Origin: Formicarius rufipectus
Taxonomy: Eukaryota; Chordata; Aves; Passeriformes; Formicariidae
Length of the DNA: 64,000 nucleotides
Assembly (NCBI GenBank): GCA_013399695.1
Contig: VXAU01000779.1
Span: forward strand, 73,886 to 137,885
Reading direction: 5' to 3'
A model generated the notes under the pieces. It worked only from the letters and a program-made list of their open reading frames with translations, was not told where the DNA came from and did no database searches. Position 1 is the stretch's first letter, and each line of letters starts with the position of its first letter. The translations under genes were made by a program, and so were the position numbers. This document shows positions 12,964 to 24,510 of this stretch, piece after piece.

Positions 12964-13442
12964 TAGAAAGGACATGGAGCTGCTGGAGAGTCCAGAATAG
13001 GCTCCAAGATGGGTAGAGGATGGAGCAGTTCTGCTGGGAGGAAAGGCTGGCAGAGCTGGGATTGTCCAGCCTGGGGAGGAAAAGCTTTGGGGGGATCTCA
13101 CTGTGGCCTTGCAGGACCTGAAGGAGCTCCAAGAAAGATGGAGAGAGACTATTGACTAGTGATGGAGTGACAGGAAAAAGGGCAATGCCTTCAAACTGCC
13201 AGAGGACAGGGATAGATGGGATACTGGGAATGAATTGTTCCCTGCGAGGGTGGGCAGGCCCTGGCACAGGTTGGGTAGAGAAGCTGTGGCTGCCCCATCC
13301 CTGGAAGTGTCCAAGACCAGGTGGGATGGGGCTTGGAGTGACCTGGGCTGGTGGAAGATGTTCCTGCCCATGGCAAGGGGTGGAATGGGATGAGCTTCAA
13401 GGTCCCTTCTAAGCCAAACCCTGCTGTGATTCCATAATTCTG
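12964..13442 (+). mobile_element. CR1 LINE fragment, 3' end
   Basis: GC-rich island of about 480 bp. It starts in the end of CR1 ORF2 (GACATGGAGCTGCTGGAG at about 12970) and runs through the 3' UTR. Landmarks include GATGGGATACTGGGAATGAA and TCCCTGGAAGTGTCCAAG, then CAAGGTCCCTTCTAAGCC. It ends in ATTCCATAATTCTGTA, the CR1 terminal octamer repeat. CR1 is the dominant avian non-LTR retrotransposon and copies are usually 5'-truncated, as here. The overlapping frames on both strands are by-products. Confidence 0.93.
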
Positions 13443-15582
13443 TATCCCAGTGCTTGTTTTCAGGACTTATTTTCTAGATGTTGTGAACTCTCGTGACCTC
13501 TACATCCTTCCTGCATCAGCTTGCACTTGAAGCTCTGTTCCATGTTCGCTGTTTGTGTCTCTGGACCACCATGTTCTTTGTTCTCTTTCCACCTCCACAA
13601 GCGGTCTTAAAAACCACACTAATGTTTCTGAGCTAATGTAGTCATTGTGATATGGTTCCCTCTCTTTTGAGTGAGTTATTAATTTGCTGTTTGAACATAA
13701 TTGTTATTTTTAGCAGGAATCCCTCAGGATGTTGTCAGGTTAGTTAAGAGACACATCAAAAGAAAGCAAACATCTTCTTAATTTTTAATCCAGTCCTAGG
13801 AGTATTTGATCCTTTAAAAGACAGCATTTTAAGCCTACTTTAAAATTGGGTGGTTTTGTTTTTGAAGTTGGTACTATTTTGTTATTCCAGTTATCAGTTT
13901 CTGTTTGGTAAAGTATGACTATATATGACGGTAAAAGCATCAAACTAATTGAATTTCCTGCAAAATAGGAGTCTTACACTTTACTGGTGATCTTCATGAC
14001 TTACTGGCAGCTTTGTTTCCTATTTGCTCTACCCACCTGCTTGGGACCAGGATGTTTTCTCCTCCTCATGTAGAAACTACAGGAGTTTCTGGCTCACCAG
14101 TGCCATTCTTGTGCTCTCAGGCTGTTCCCCAGGAGCCAGATTGAATTTCTTTAGCAGGACAGTTCTACTTCAAATCTCTTAATACTGTTAAAGAAAGGAA
14201 TACATAAGGATCTCTACTTATTCTCTAGGAAATATAGAATTTCACTGTAGGGAAAAAATGCTGGTAAATATTGCAAAAAGTACAAAGTTCCTTTTTCTTG
14301 GTATACCTTCATTAATGTAACACTTCTTTTGCTCATAAGCGAATACACATGAAAAGCAGGTGGCAAAAAAACTGCTGTGCTTGTTATATAAAATGATGTA
14401 TTTTTTTATATATATTNGACGTAACACAATGAAATGAAGTAAAATAAAATAAGTTGCTAAATCCAAAGTAGAATTATTTAAGTCGGATTGAACTGAGATT
14501 ATGTCTGTGTAGCCTGACTTATATTTGTTATTTTGACTAACTGAAGGAAATAATTAGAAAAATGATTAAGACATATCTCAATTGACAATCAGTACTCATA
14601 GTTAATGTAATTTTGTGACTAAAATTACTCCTGTATTTGCAAAGCAGTATTTTCCTAGCTTGCTGTGAGTACTATCTTGACATTTTACAAAAACATGGCA
14701 AACGAGATCTTAAAAATTCATGAAGACCTCTCCTAAAAATGAAAATATCATTTGAAAACTCAAGCAATATAGTCTGTATAAATTATACTCTATATTATAA
14801 TCCCTCACAAAACCCTATTCAATCAGTTCAGTTACATCATTCTATCATCATCAGTGGTCCATTACCTTTACTGTGTTTTCAAATCACTGGTTTTAGGCAG
14901 CCCAACTTCACTATTGGAAAATATCTTATTTAATCATCCTCATCATCCAGTTCAACACATTTCAATCTGACACATTAACACATCAGAAAGCTTTATTGCC
15001 TTATTATCCAACAAGCAGGAACAGAAAATGTGATTCTCACACCCGTAGTATGAATTAAGTTCAACAGTGTGAACTCCTTGCTAAGAAAACCTCTCAAGGC
15101 ACTCAGCTCCCTTCTGCTAAAAGCATTCCCGTGCTCCATAGTCATTAATATTAGTGATTAAATAGTTCTGTCATCAAAACCTCTTCTCAAAATTATCTAA
15201 ATAAGTTACATTCTTGTTTATGTTTATTATATACAAACAGGAAGAAGGACAGAGGTCTCTTTCTTTGCAGGGGGTAATGTGGACTGACTGACCTAAGCAG
15301 CTCGACCATGCCAAGAAAAGAGAATTTCTCAGACTGGGTTGATGTGATGGCAAGATGCCTGGGATGAGTATTTTGAAGCAAGCAGTAAAAATGCTTCAGG
15401 CTCTAGTCTCAGAAGAAAGAGGGCAGGATTTTTGACTGTTTATTTTTACTGAAGCTGCCATGAATGGAGGCAATATTTTTCAATAAATAATTTTCCATTT
15501 ACCATTAGAGGCAATTCAATGGCATTTAGTTCAGGTGTTGTTGTGTGGCTACTTTCAGATGGCAAAAGAACAGTCACCTGCT
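13443..15582. other. AT-rich non-coding DNA, no gene seen
   Basis: About 2.1 kb of single-copy-looking DNA. It has one ambiguous base (N at 14417) in a T-rich stretch. Frames of 60-74 codons lack protein-like pattern. No repeat family was recognised. Confidence 0.5.
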
Positions 15583-15658
15583 TGTCACGGTCCAGAAGGG
15601 AAAGAAGGAATGGTCCACATAGGGGAGGGTGTGAACAGGTGTGCACAAGTGTGAACAC

Positions 15659-15664
15659 TTTATT
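15659..15664 (-). promoter_or_regulatory. poly(A) signal of the solo LTR
   Basis: AATAAA on the minus strand (TTTATT on plus), about 100 bases downstream of the LTR TATA motifs. Inferred from spacing only. Confidence 0.5.
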
Positions 15665-15762
15665 AGGGGTGCGTGGGACTCCTACAGGGTTCGGTCAGAG
15701 GGTTCTAGAACTTGGGTGGAGTTAGGGGCGGATTGCAACACAGAAGGAAAAGGGAAGGAGGG

Positions 15763-15777
15763 TTTATAACTTATAAG
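15763..15777 (-). promoter_or_regulatory. TATA motifs of the solo LTR
   Basis: Two overlapping minus-strand TATA-like motifs (CTTATAAG and TTATAAAC) sit where the U3 promoter of a 330-bp LTR should be. A CCAATCA motif lies on the plus strand near 15861. Confidence 0.5.
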
Positions 15778-15913
15778 GGAAAAATAGGGGTGGCTTAGCC
15801 TTATAGGGTGGAGCTGCGTTGCTCCACTGGCCAGCCAGTGAGGTTTGAGGGGTGCATGAACCAATCAGGGGGATGGAACCAGGGTTCCCAGAACCAAGCA
15901 GAACAGTTGGACA

Positions 15914-16862
15914 TACAGAAGTAATAGGATGGTATTAATTACCTATCTAACACATCTTTTATCCTAACTATAACATTTGAACAGTATGAAAACTTGCAAA
16001 AACAGCAGCTCTATGGCAAAGGGTATATAGCTGGTGGTTGTGGCAGTCTCTAGTTAGCAGCAGACGGTTTCATCCATTGGTAAAAATTATCCTCTTGGCA
16101 GTCCCCGACACGTGCCTCCCCCGACACCTGCTGACTCCCCTGGACTGCCACCCTCACTGTGCACCTGCATTTTTACATCCTTTGGGTGAGTTTCCTCTGC
16201 ATTCTTCCCATATTTTCACCTTTGAGTCACATATACTGGAGCAGTTGCTGTTTGACTTTTCCTCCTTGACTTCTACTTCCTTCCCTCCACTTTATCTTCC
16301 TTTTCATCCCTTTTACACTTGCCATCTATCTTCACCCCCTTTTAAGCCTTTTTACATTCACATGATCTGTATATTAAGAACTATAATTAAAAGAAACCTG
16401 CCTCAGCTTCATTTCTGAAATACCAGAAATTTCCTATACAGGCAACTAGGGTGGAAAGCAGAAGTAGCATCATTTTAGACAAAATTTTGTTGTTAGTTGG
16501 TTGGGGGTTTCTCTGGGTTTGGTTTGGTTGTTTTTTTCTTTAATCCAATTGTTTTTTTATGTTGCTCATGACTAACGTTATCAATAGAGTGTAAAAATTA
16601 CATCGGCTTTGAAAAAGAAGCACAGAGCAGTTCACTCCTGATTTATGTACAAATTAAAGAAGTGGCAAGGTTTGTGGTTCCAGTAAAATATTTTATTGAA
16701 GATTTCTTCCTTTATTTTTTTCTGACTTTTGCACTTTTCATGCTGCTCTGCACTGATATATGTATTATAAATATAATAACTTTGCTACTTTGTAAACGGC
16801 ACCTTTTTGTACATGTAAGTCACGGAAAAGACATCATTCCAGATGTGTAAACTGGGATCTCT
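15914..16862. other. non-coding DNA with pyrimidine-rich stretch and GT tract
   Basis: 16040-16420 is C/T-rich on the plus strand and holds an unrecognised 126-codon frame (16038-16418). Its Ser/Pro/Phe/Leu/His bias follows from the CT-rich DNA, so I do not call it a gene. A GTTT-rich tract lies at about 16490-16556. Confidence 0.5.
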
Positions 16863-16950
16863 TAAAAAAAATAAAAATAAATAAATAAAAATTAAAATAA
16901 AATAAAAACACAATAAATTAAAATAATAAAATAAAATAAAATAATAAAAT
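16863..16950. repeat. AT-only AAAAT/AAAT low-complexity repeat
   Basis: About 88 bp of irregular AAAT, AAAAT and AATAAA units, almost without G or C. The overlapping minus frame (Phe/Tyr/Ile/Leu) is an artefact. Confidence 0.92.
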
Positions 16951-18439
16951 GTGTGTCCCTGCTTGAATTTGTACCTTCTCATGTGACCTTTGCTGAATAT
17001 ATTCAAAGTTTAAACCTTTAAATTCCCATAACTTCTCTTGTGAGGAAGCAAGCTCACGAGAAGTGCTTTGGCTATTGCCCACACTGGTGATATTTACGGT
17101 TTACCCAAAGCCTCTTTGCTCCAATACCTCTGGTGGAACTGATGCTTAGATGTTGCCTTAGGTAACAGGTACTCCTCGTTGCCACAGAACTCCCTCCTTC
17201 CATCTCACCCTCTGGTTCAGGAGAGCATGGGAATCATTGGCAAGTATTAGAGCTTGCTCCAGAATTCCAAAGTTTAACACAGTAAAAAAATAAAAGAGAA
17301 AAATAAATAGCAATGCCTAGTAATACCTCCTATCTACAAATATACCATTGTTAAATTTATGCTCATGATTATATTTGCAATTTGGACACTAAAATTTATT
17401 TTAGGTAATATTTATTTTTCTCATTTCCTCCCATCTTCTCTTAATCAAAATCATGTAAGACCATCTGAGGAGCTAAGTCAGTAGGGTTTACTGTGTCAGT
17501 GTTTTCACAGAAATAATATATGTCTCTAATTTAAACAGTCAACCTTTTACTGTTGAAAACATGAAACTTTCAAAGTTTTAAATTTCTGTTCACACAATTT
17601 TCAGAAATATGATTAGAGATATACAACATAATTGCCTAACCTCTGCGCCAGAGTTGCAAATTCTGCTGCAAAGAAACATGAAAACAGGGTGTTTGAAGGG
17701 AGAGGAGGACTACAGGGAAAGATTTGGGAAAATATGACCAGTGCTGTGTGAAAGTAGAGCTGACACAAATTTCTGCATTTCTGTATCATTTTGGGAGCCA
17801 AATTTATGCCAGAACTTTGGGACGTGCTCTGTTTTGAGCTCCCCAGGAAAGGACTGCACTTCTTATATTCACAAAAGCCCTCTGTAATACACACTGCACC
17901 ATCTTTAAGGTCTGATATCTACAAGAACAATTCATAAGGTTCTAGGATGGGAAAGGCAGAAAGTCACAACTAAACATACAGATCCCAATGTTTTGGTGTT
18001 TTTTTAAACTAAATTAATGCACTTCAGTGGTATGAGAACAGAAACAAAAATCTCATCTGGCAAGAGCCTCCAAAAGTTAAGTAATTGTTTAAGTTTGTAA
18101 ATATAACCTGCTGGATAATCCATTCTCCCACCAGATTTCCTCAAAGCCCTAGTGCTCAGCTACCTACAAGGTGGAGCCCTGCCTTCATCTCTACAACCTC
18201 TTTCCCTCATGTTCTCTCAGGGATTACAGCTCTACATTTTAAACTCAAGGCAAGATGTTTTCAATTGCACATTAAATTCATTTACTGAGTTGGACTTGCT
18301 GAATGATGTACCTAGTTAGTATTGAGCAAGCACCTGGAATTTGTGTTCCCATGCAAACTAAACTGGCAGTACTTCAAATTTCTCCACTCATCAAGGTTTT
18401 TTCTAACCCACAATGGAACTTTGCAAAAGGAATTAGTAG
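16951..18439. other. AT-rich non-coding DNA, no gene seen
   Basis: A 93-codon minus frame (17613-17894) has no recognisable domain. A short inverted repeat at 17031-17064 is entered separately. No repeat family was recognised. Confidence 0.5.
17031..17064. other. imperfect inverted repeat (hairpin potential)
   Basis: ACTTCTCTTGTGA at 17031-17043 can pair with TCACGAGAAGT at 17054-17064, giving 7 and 4 base pairs around a small bulge and a 10-base loop. No function is implied. Confidence 0.4.
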
Positions 18440-18735
18440 TTTGGTGGTTTTGGTTTTTTTGTTTGTTTGGGTTTTCTTTGTGTTTTTTTTTTCTTTGTAG
18501 TTTGTTTTGTTTTGTGGGTTTTTTGTTTTGTTTTGGTTTGTTTGGTTTTTTTTGGTTTTGTTTTTGTTTTCTGTTTTCTGTTTTTGTTTTTGGTTTTTTG
18601 GTTGGTTGGTTGGNNNNNNNNNNNNNNNNNNNNNNNNNNNNNNNNNNNNNNNNNNNNNNNNNNNNNNNNNNNNNNNNNNNNNNNNNNNNNNNNNNNNNNN
18701 NNNNNNNTGGTTTGTTTGGTTTGGTTTGGTTTGTT
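18440..18735. repeat. GT-rich tract interrupted by an assembly gap
   Basis: GTTT/GGTTT-rich sequence on both sides of a run of Ns. Long frames that cross the gap (up to 172 codons) come from the composition and from the Ns. Confidence 0.92.
18614..18707. other. assembly gap (94 N)
   Basis: 94 consecutive N bases inside the GT-rich tract. The left edge ends in (GGTT)n and the right edge resumes with TGGTTTG units, so the missing bases are probably more of the same repeat. The true length is unknown. Confidence 0.99.
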
Positions 18736-20207
18736 TTAGCTGCAATAAAATTGATGTTCTTGTAGGTTTCTATAGAATGCATGTCTTTTTTAAAATCGTC
18801 TTTAAAAGATGTGCTCACAGCTAAGTACAAACATTATTATACAGGACGTGTCTGAAAACAACGAATCTGTGTGATAGATTTCCAGGTTTCTTCTGCTGAA
18901 TGACAAATATATGGGTTTTGAGCTGTGCTTTTTAACTCTTTTGTTTTTCACAGCATAGCCAACAGCCCAGTAACACAAGGCTTATAAGATTAGGAAAAGG
19001 AGGGAAAGAACGTCAATACTATGCCTGACATCCTCAGTCAAAATGAGACCTGGGAACACCTGATTCCATGAGAGACACTCCAAAAGGTGCAACCCCGGGG
19101 TTCCTTCAGGTGCAAGGTAAGAACACAAGGAGCTGCAATGTCCAGCGTGTACTCTGAGCTGTTCAGCTGGGGATTAAGACATGAACAAGCTCAGAGCTCA
19201 GAGCTTTGGGGAGAAAAGTGGTTCATCTCAGTGAATACTAAAGACCTGCGAGAACCTTACCCCCAGGTGAAGAGTGTTCACTGAAGAACCTGGGCAGCAG
19301 GAAGGATTGTGTTGATGTTTAAGTCTTTTCCATCAGGGATTTTTGTAAGAGGTGGCAGTGCCTACAAAATGTATTATTTTTTATTAAAAGACTGCAGTGT
19401 GGGGGCTGAACAGAAGTTTCTGGAGGCATTTTAAATCTTGAATCTTTTTCTTTCATATATAAGAATCTTATTGTTTAATATCCCTGAGCAACAAGGCTGC
19501 AGATTTTGCTTATCCAAAGAAATGTTTATTTCAATTTTATAAAATTAAAATAAAATCCCATTAAAGGGATAAAATGTATGCAATAATACATCTGTAACTT
19601 AAATTGCCTTGTTCCATCTTATGTTTCATCAACAGCAGCAAACACAAAACTTGACTGGGGTTTTAAAGAAAGGTAATTTATTAAGTATAAGATATAATAG
19701 CACATATAGTGCCTGGAGGAAAAGAGCCAGACACACAAAAATACAGACATGGACAGATGGGTTTTTAACCAAAGTTCTTATGGGAATAACAATGCTCTAG
19801 ATCTGTTTTATTCTTTGAGGAAGAGCCACAGTACGTATAAAACTTCATAAAAAAGAAACAGTGTTTCTTCATCAAAATGTTTCACTTGGTGTATGGAACT
19901 TCAGAGCATATCCTGAAGTGCATCAACCTGAGCATGGAGGTTAAATCAGCCACTGAGTGAAAACAATTTTGTGAACAGCTTGTGTAACACTAAAAACAGA
20001 GCCAGCGTTGTAAACCAACATGAATTAACAAATACAATTTTCAGTATATACTAAACTGTAATACATCTGGAGGCTGCCCTTTAATTCTTTGAGAATTTGA
20101 ATTGTTTGGTTGGGAGAGTGTGTTTGGGTATGTTTGTGTATATAAAGGAGGGTGTACTTGAAGGAAGAAATTACCAGAAAATAGTTAAATGAGTTACTGT
20201 GGTTTGT
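18736..20207. other. AT-rich non-coding DNA, no gene seen
   Basis: Frames of 63-65 codons (19087-19284, 19609-19800) show no domain-like pattern. No repeat family was recognised. Confidence 0.5.
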
Positions 20208-20280
20208 TATGGACGACTGGAGTAGTAGAAAGAGACCTTTAAGGTCTCTGCCAACACAAACTTTTCCAGGATTCTATGAA
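20208..20280 (+). mobile_element. short CR1 3'-end relic
   Basis: About 70 bp resembling the last bases of CR1: GACCTTTAAGGTCTCTGCCAA, a few diverged bases, then AGGATTCTATGA. Very short and diverged, so it is a tentative call. Confidence 0.55.
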
Positions 20281-20535
20281 AAAGACAGATAAAGAATGAC
20301 AATTTACAAGGAATATAACAAAAGGCCTAGATAAAGGCATTTTCCTCACCTCTTCAGCTTCATTTCCCATGGGACTTTTTATTCTATGTGTATTTCTCAA
20401 TATGGGGCTAAATACCTGTCATAAAAAACACATATCCTCGCAGTTGTGATGAAAGGAATATCTTAAACGTTAATATTTGCATTCAGAAGAGCAGGGCAAA
20501 TGAACACACAGATGTCTATAGGGTCAGAAACCTTC

Positions 20536-20668
20536 CCCTAAAAAAAAAGTAAAAAACAAAACCAAAAAGACCATCAGCAAAAACAAATTTTAAAGAACAC
20601 AAACCCTCCCCACCGAAAACAAAAAAAAAACCAAACCAAAACAAACAAACAAACAAACAAACAAAAAA
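20536..20668. repeat. AAAC/CAAA low-complexity tract
   Basis: A-rich sequence ending in a regular (AAAC)n run at about 20641-20667. Confidence 0.9.
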
Positions 20669-21267
20669 CCCTGATGCCAATTCCAGTCATTCTTTTTCCA
20701 GTTTCTAGGGAAGATTTTTAAAACAATGATTTGACTTTACTCATCCTGCCTTTCATTCCATGGAGATCACAGTCTCTAACTCCTGAGTCACTTTAACTCC
20801 TCTTCATGGTACATCAACAGCACGAACACTCCTGTTTTTTGCCAACCAGTGGGTGAGGCTCCCACCCATCTGAGACCTGCCCCTGAGAGCATCCAGAACT
20901 CACAACTCCTATCAAATAGGACAGAAAGAACATGGAGCTTTGAAACCTCACCATTGCCATTTGGCAAAGACCTGCCATACCCTGACCCCTCTGCTCTAAT
21001 CATTAGGAATTTCCTTCCAGCAGTGACTATCTTGCTGATTTAGTTCATGTCCATGGGAAGAGCATGTTCTCCTGGGAACATAAAACTCTGGACAACACCC
21101 AAGTCCCTGAAGCATCTTTCAGTTTTCTCTTCTCTTTGCTTTGGCTGAACAGTCACTTCTGCTCCAATTGATTTATTTCAGACCATATCCGAGCAACTAA
21201 GTGACATTTTGATAGAATGACAATATTTCAAAAGAAGCAATATGGGATGATAATTGAAGGAAGAATA

Positions 21268-21355
21268 GAAAAACAAAACAAAACAAACAAAATAACCCAA
21301 CCAAACAAAACAAAACAAAAAAACCACACACAAAAACAAACAAACAAACAAAACC
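21268..21355. repeat. AAAC/CAAAA low-complexity tract
   Basis: Irregular AAAAC, AAAC and CCAAA units on the plus strand. Confidence 0.9.
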
Positions 21356-21581
21356 TAACCTAGACTAGATAATCTGTTTCAATGTTTTGCAAAAGATGGA
21401 GCTTGACATTTCTAGGTTGTTACATTTCCTTATTTCTGTTTTTCAATTTACCATAGTCTAGGATGATGCAATCTCTGCAGATCCCTATCACTTTCTGGCT
21501 TTTTAGTAGGCTGGGATTTATTGAGAGGAAGCTGACTGGGAGAGACGTATCACCAGATGTACTTTCTGCTGAATTTGAAGT

Positions 21582-21614
21582 GATATATATATAGATATAT
21601 ATATAGATATATAT
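21582..21614. repeat. TATAGA-type AT microsatellite
   Basis: About three copies of a unit close to GATATATATATA, so an alternating TA repeat with a G every 10-12 bases. Confidence 0.85.
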
Positions 21615-22314
21615 TCTCTGATCTTCAGAATATGAGAGTGCTCAATGTTGTATAACATGATTACCTATATTTTTCAAGATATGAGAAAAAGGAAGACTTC
21701 TTGGCATCTCTTCAAACATATTTTTATTAAAGAAAATTCTACAAAACCTATTAAAAAAGACTGTTAAAATTAGTTTTTTAAAAACAATAATGCTCCTTAA
21801 TCAAGTTGGTATAAGAATGAGGATAAATGAGATAGTTTCCTGTTCATAGATTCAGAAATAATTAGGGAAATGAGAAGGAAGAAGCAGTTCTTTGTGTGCA
21901 ATCCCAGTAAAGTTCTGAGGAGGATCTCTTCATTTTTCATATTTAAACAGGAACAATATACCATTCTTTGTCCTTATTTTCATCCCCTTATTCAAGGAAA
22001 TAGTTGATTAACTTATAGTTCTGCTCCATTTGAGAGGAAAATGTGATAAAGCTCTAAATTTGCATCTGTAAAAACATATTGGATGACATTTACAATGAAA
22101 ACCCCCAATTTGTTTTATAAAGAAGTTATGTATAGTAAGACTAATGCATTATGTGATTTTAATATGAAGAAAAAATACATTAGAATTTATCACATTTGTA
22201 AATCAAACACATATATGCATTAACTAGCATTTTCAAGAATGCTTTGCTATAATACAATCTACAGTTTTAATAAGCAAAGGAAAACTAAACTCAAAAGGGC
22301 TACAATTTCCTTTT

Positions 22315-22375
22315 GGCAGAAAGCAAGGAATCCAGGGTTTCTAATCCTCAGACCACAGCTCGATCCATCAGACTC
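22315..22375 (-). mobile_element. possible ancient tRNA-derived SINE (MIR-like) head
   Basis: On the minus strand the order GATGGATCGAGC, GTGGTCTGAGGATTAG, CCCTGGATTCC and TTTCTGCC resembles the tRNA-like head of old amniote SINEs, in which an A-box-like GATAGAGC precedes a CCTGGGTTC B-box and CTCTGCC. A weaker match to the following core may extend to about 22265. The copy is short and diverged, and only alignment to SINE consensus sequences can settle it. Confidence 0.35.
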
Positions 22376-23582
22376 CGTTGTCTCAAAACACCACTCAAAA
22401 CAAATTAATTAAAGCCAATATTATGGTCTACAATTCAGAGGTACAGATTTAGTTGTTCCACAGTGGTAGAAGGAAAAGCACTTTTAGATTAAAATGTTTA
22501 TACTCTGTTAATTTGCATATAGGTCAATCTACTGAATAATGCATATTCTCTTCTACTTATTATCAGGAGTCTACCTGGAGTCTCCCTCTGGATAAATGAA
22601 GGAAATCTTGTAAGCCCACAGAAAGAAAAGACTAGGCAGCTGCTCCAAAATTTTTTCTCTCCAATAATTATTTTGATGATGATTAAAAATTAATATCTTA
22701 GATGTCTAAAAGTGTTTTCCATCAGAAGATAAACTGTTTTGCACTCCTGTACAGATTGTTCTGAAGGTTTTTATGAGATTCCGAATTATAATTTTTGATA
22801 GTAGGATGAGGAATAATTTCACACAGTTACACTGAGTTTGTTTTTTTGACGATTGCAAATAAACACCTTCAGAGTAAAGTTTTGCAAAAGTATTTTGGAA
22901 GTGAACAATTTCTGATTATACAATTATAAAAGGAAAACAGAGAGGTGTAAGTGAACACTTCTATAAAACCTCTATGAAATTATGTGTTGTATAGAGTGAA
23001 GCCTACTAATGAAATTCTCCTCTGACATAAAAATTAATATAAGGCTGAAGTCTAAAATAAATAATATCTTGGGTTTTTTTAGTCATGTTGGCCCCCTGGA
23101 GGTGTTAGATGTTTGACCTGAAGAGCGTGTTTCACTTGTTCTATAAGTAAAAAATAAACAAATATGCCAAGAGGAGAACCTCTCTAATTAATATGACTTT
23201 ACAGAGTCTCCATGAACCCTGAATTTCTGGATGTTTCCACAAAAGTGATCATTTACTGAAGTAACTGTTGTAGCTGGATTTTCTGTCCTTGTTACAACCA
23301 CAGCATTAATGTCATCCCGAGACACAACACAGGAAACACCGTCCCCTCTGGCTATGGGTCAGAACATCATCTTGAGTTCCACTTTCAAATCCTCAGGGGC
23401 CCTCAGAGGACACTACACAGTTTGCCTTAAGCCTCAGACTGAGGAGAGAAAAAGAATAAAACTGAAACTGTTTCCAGGGAAATATCTTTCCTTTCTTTGA
23501 TCAAGCCTTGTTGTTATTAAAGACTATTTGTCAACCAGTAAAAAATTGTTAATCAAGCAATAATCAGGATATCCTTATCAGC

Positions 23583-23848
23583 TTTTCAGTGGTGCCAGTG
23601 CCAGCACCGGGAGCGACGGGCACCGACTGGGACACAACCGGTTCCCCTCCCCCTGGGGCAGAACTTTTTGGCGTGGAGGTGGCAGAGCTGGAACAGCTGC
23701 CCGGGGAGGGTGTGGAGTGTCCCTGTGTGGAGACACCCCAGAGCCCCCTGGGCACCTTCCTGTGTCCCCCACTCGGGGTGACCCTGCTTGGGCAGGGCTG
23801 GGGCTGGGGGGCTCCAGAGGGCCCTTCCAACCCAAAATATTCCATGAC
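23583..23848 (+). mobile_element. CR1 LINE fragment, 3' end
   Basis: GC-rich island. CTTTTCAGTGGTGCCAGTG starts at the usual CR1 segment before the 3' UTR. GTGGCAGAGCTGGAACAGCT, GGGTGACCCTGCTTGGGCAG and CCAGAGGGCCCTTCCAACCC follow, and the copy ends in ATTCCATGA. The several 90-100 codon frames on both strands result from its high GC content. Confidence 0.92.
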
Positions 23849-24368
23849 TTGCTCTCCACAAAATGGCACCAATAAGATGTTCTATCCTTAGCTAGTCAAA
23901 AAACTTTTGCTAGAAATTATAATTAAGAGGCAGAAATATTTTTATTAATAGGGGCATGATGTAACTAAGTGTGATTTGTTTGGAATTTTTTCTTTTATGG
24001 AGTTTTTTTTTATGATTTTGTTTGTGTTTTTCTTTTTAGGCTTTGGTGGTATGTTTGAATTGCATTTCTTCTTGTACTCAAATTATTTATTTCCTGTTAC
24101 TATGTGATGTCTCAAACCTGATAATCTTCTAATATTGAGCTTTGGATACTAAATATTAGGGTATTTGTGTCATCCAGTTAAGATGCAAAATCCACTCTGT
24201 CTTTCAGAGAGAATAAAGCTGGAAATGCCTTTGTGATATATACCCAAATACCCTGCATATTTCCATGGTAAAAAAAACAAACAAACAAAACAAAACAAAA
24301 CTGAACAGGGAGAATACCAGAGAAAATATGGTCATTTAACCACATTGTTGAAGAGGTCTAATCATTAG
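23849..24368. other. AT-rich non-coding DNA
   Basis: Holds a T/GT-rich patch at about 23990-24045 and an AAAC tract at about 24270-24301. Nothing else was recognised. Confidence 0.5.
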
Positions 24369-24510
24369 AATCATAGAACCTGCAGAGTTGAAATGGAGCC
24401 ATAAAGATCATTAAGTGCAACCCCTGGCCCTGTCCAGGACAGCCCACCAATTCCGCCCTGTCCATGAGAGGATCATCCCAATGCTCCAGAGCTCTGCCAG
24501 CCTTGGTTCT
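24369..24510 (-). mobile_element. CR1 LINE, right-hand half of a copy split by an LTR
   Basis: The minus-strand CR1 3' end begins at AATCATAGAACCTGCAGAG. AAAGATCATTAAGTGCAACC and CCAGAGCTCTGCCAGCCTTG follow before the copy is interrupted at 24510. It resumes at 25266, after the LTR. Joining the two halves restores the usual CR1 order, in which the phrase near CCTTGGTGCTGTG is continuous. Confidence 0.92.
24506..24510. repeat. target-site duplication, left copy
   Basis: GTTCT, matching GTGCT at 25266-25270 with one change. The CR1 family sequence at this point favours GTGCT as the original. Five bases fits ERVL-type integration. Confidence 0.65.

Larger units (their letters stand above)
15583..15913 (-). 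mobile_element. solo LTR of an endogenous retrovirus
   Basis: A moderately GC-rich block that reads as a retroviral LTR on the minus strand. Plus-strand ends are TGTCACGG and TTGGACA, giving TG...CA termini. On the minus strand, TATA motifs lie at 15763-15777 and an AATAAA signal at 15659-15664, about 100 bases downstream. This implies U3 of about 170 bp, R of about 80-100 bp and U5 of about 60 bp. No TGG primer-binding site follows on the left and no polypurine tract precedes on the right, so I see no internal viral sequence. No clear target duplication was found, so the ends are approximate. Confidence 0.6.
20281..23582. other. AT-rich non-coding DNA with AAAC tracts
   Basis: About 3.3 kb without a credible gene. 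It includes two AAAC tracts, a TATAGA microsatellite and a possible SINE relic, each entered separately. The remaining sequence was not recognised. Confidence 0.5.

Noticed and set aside
18312..18830. 172-codon minus-strand frame and related plus frames
   Set aside because: They cross 94 N bases and a GT-rich tract, so their length is an artefact of the gap.
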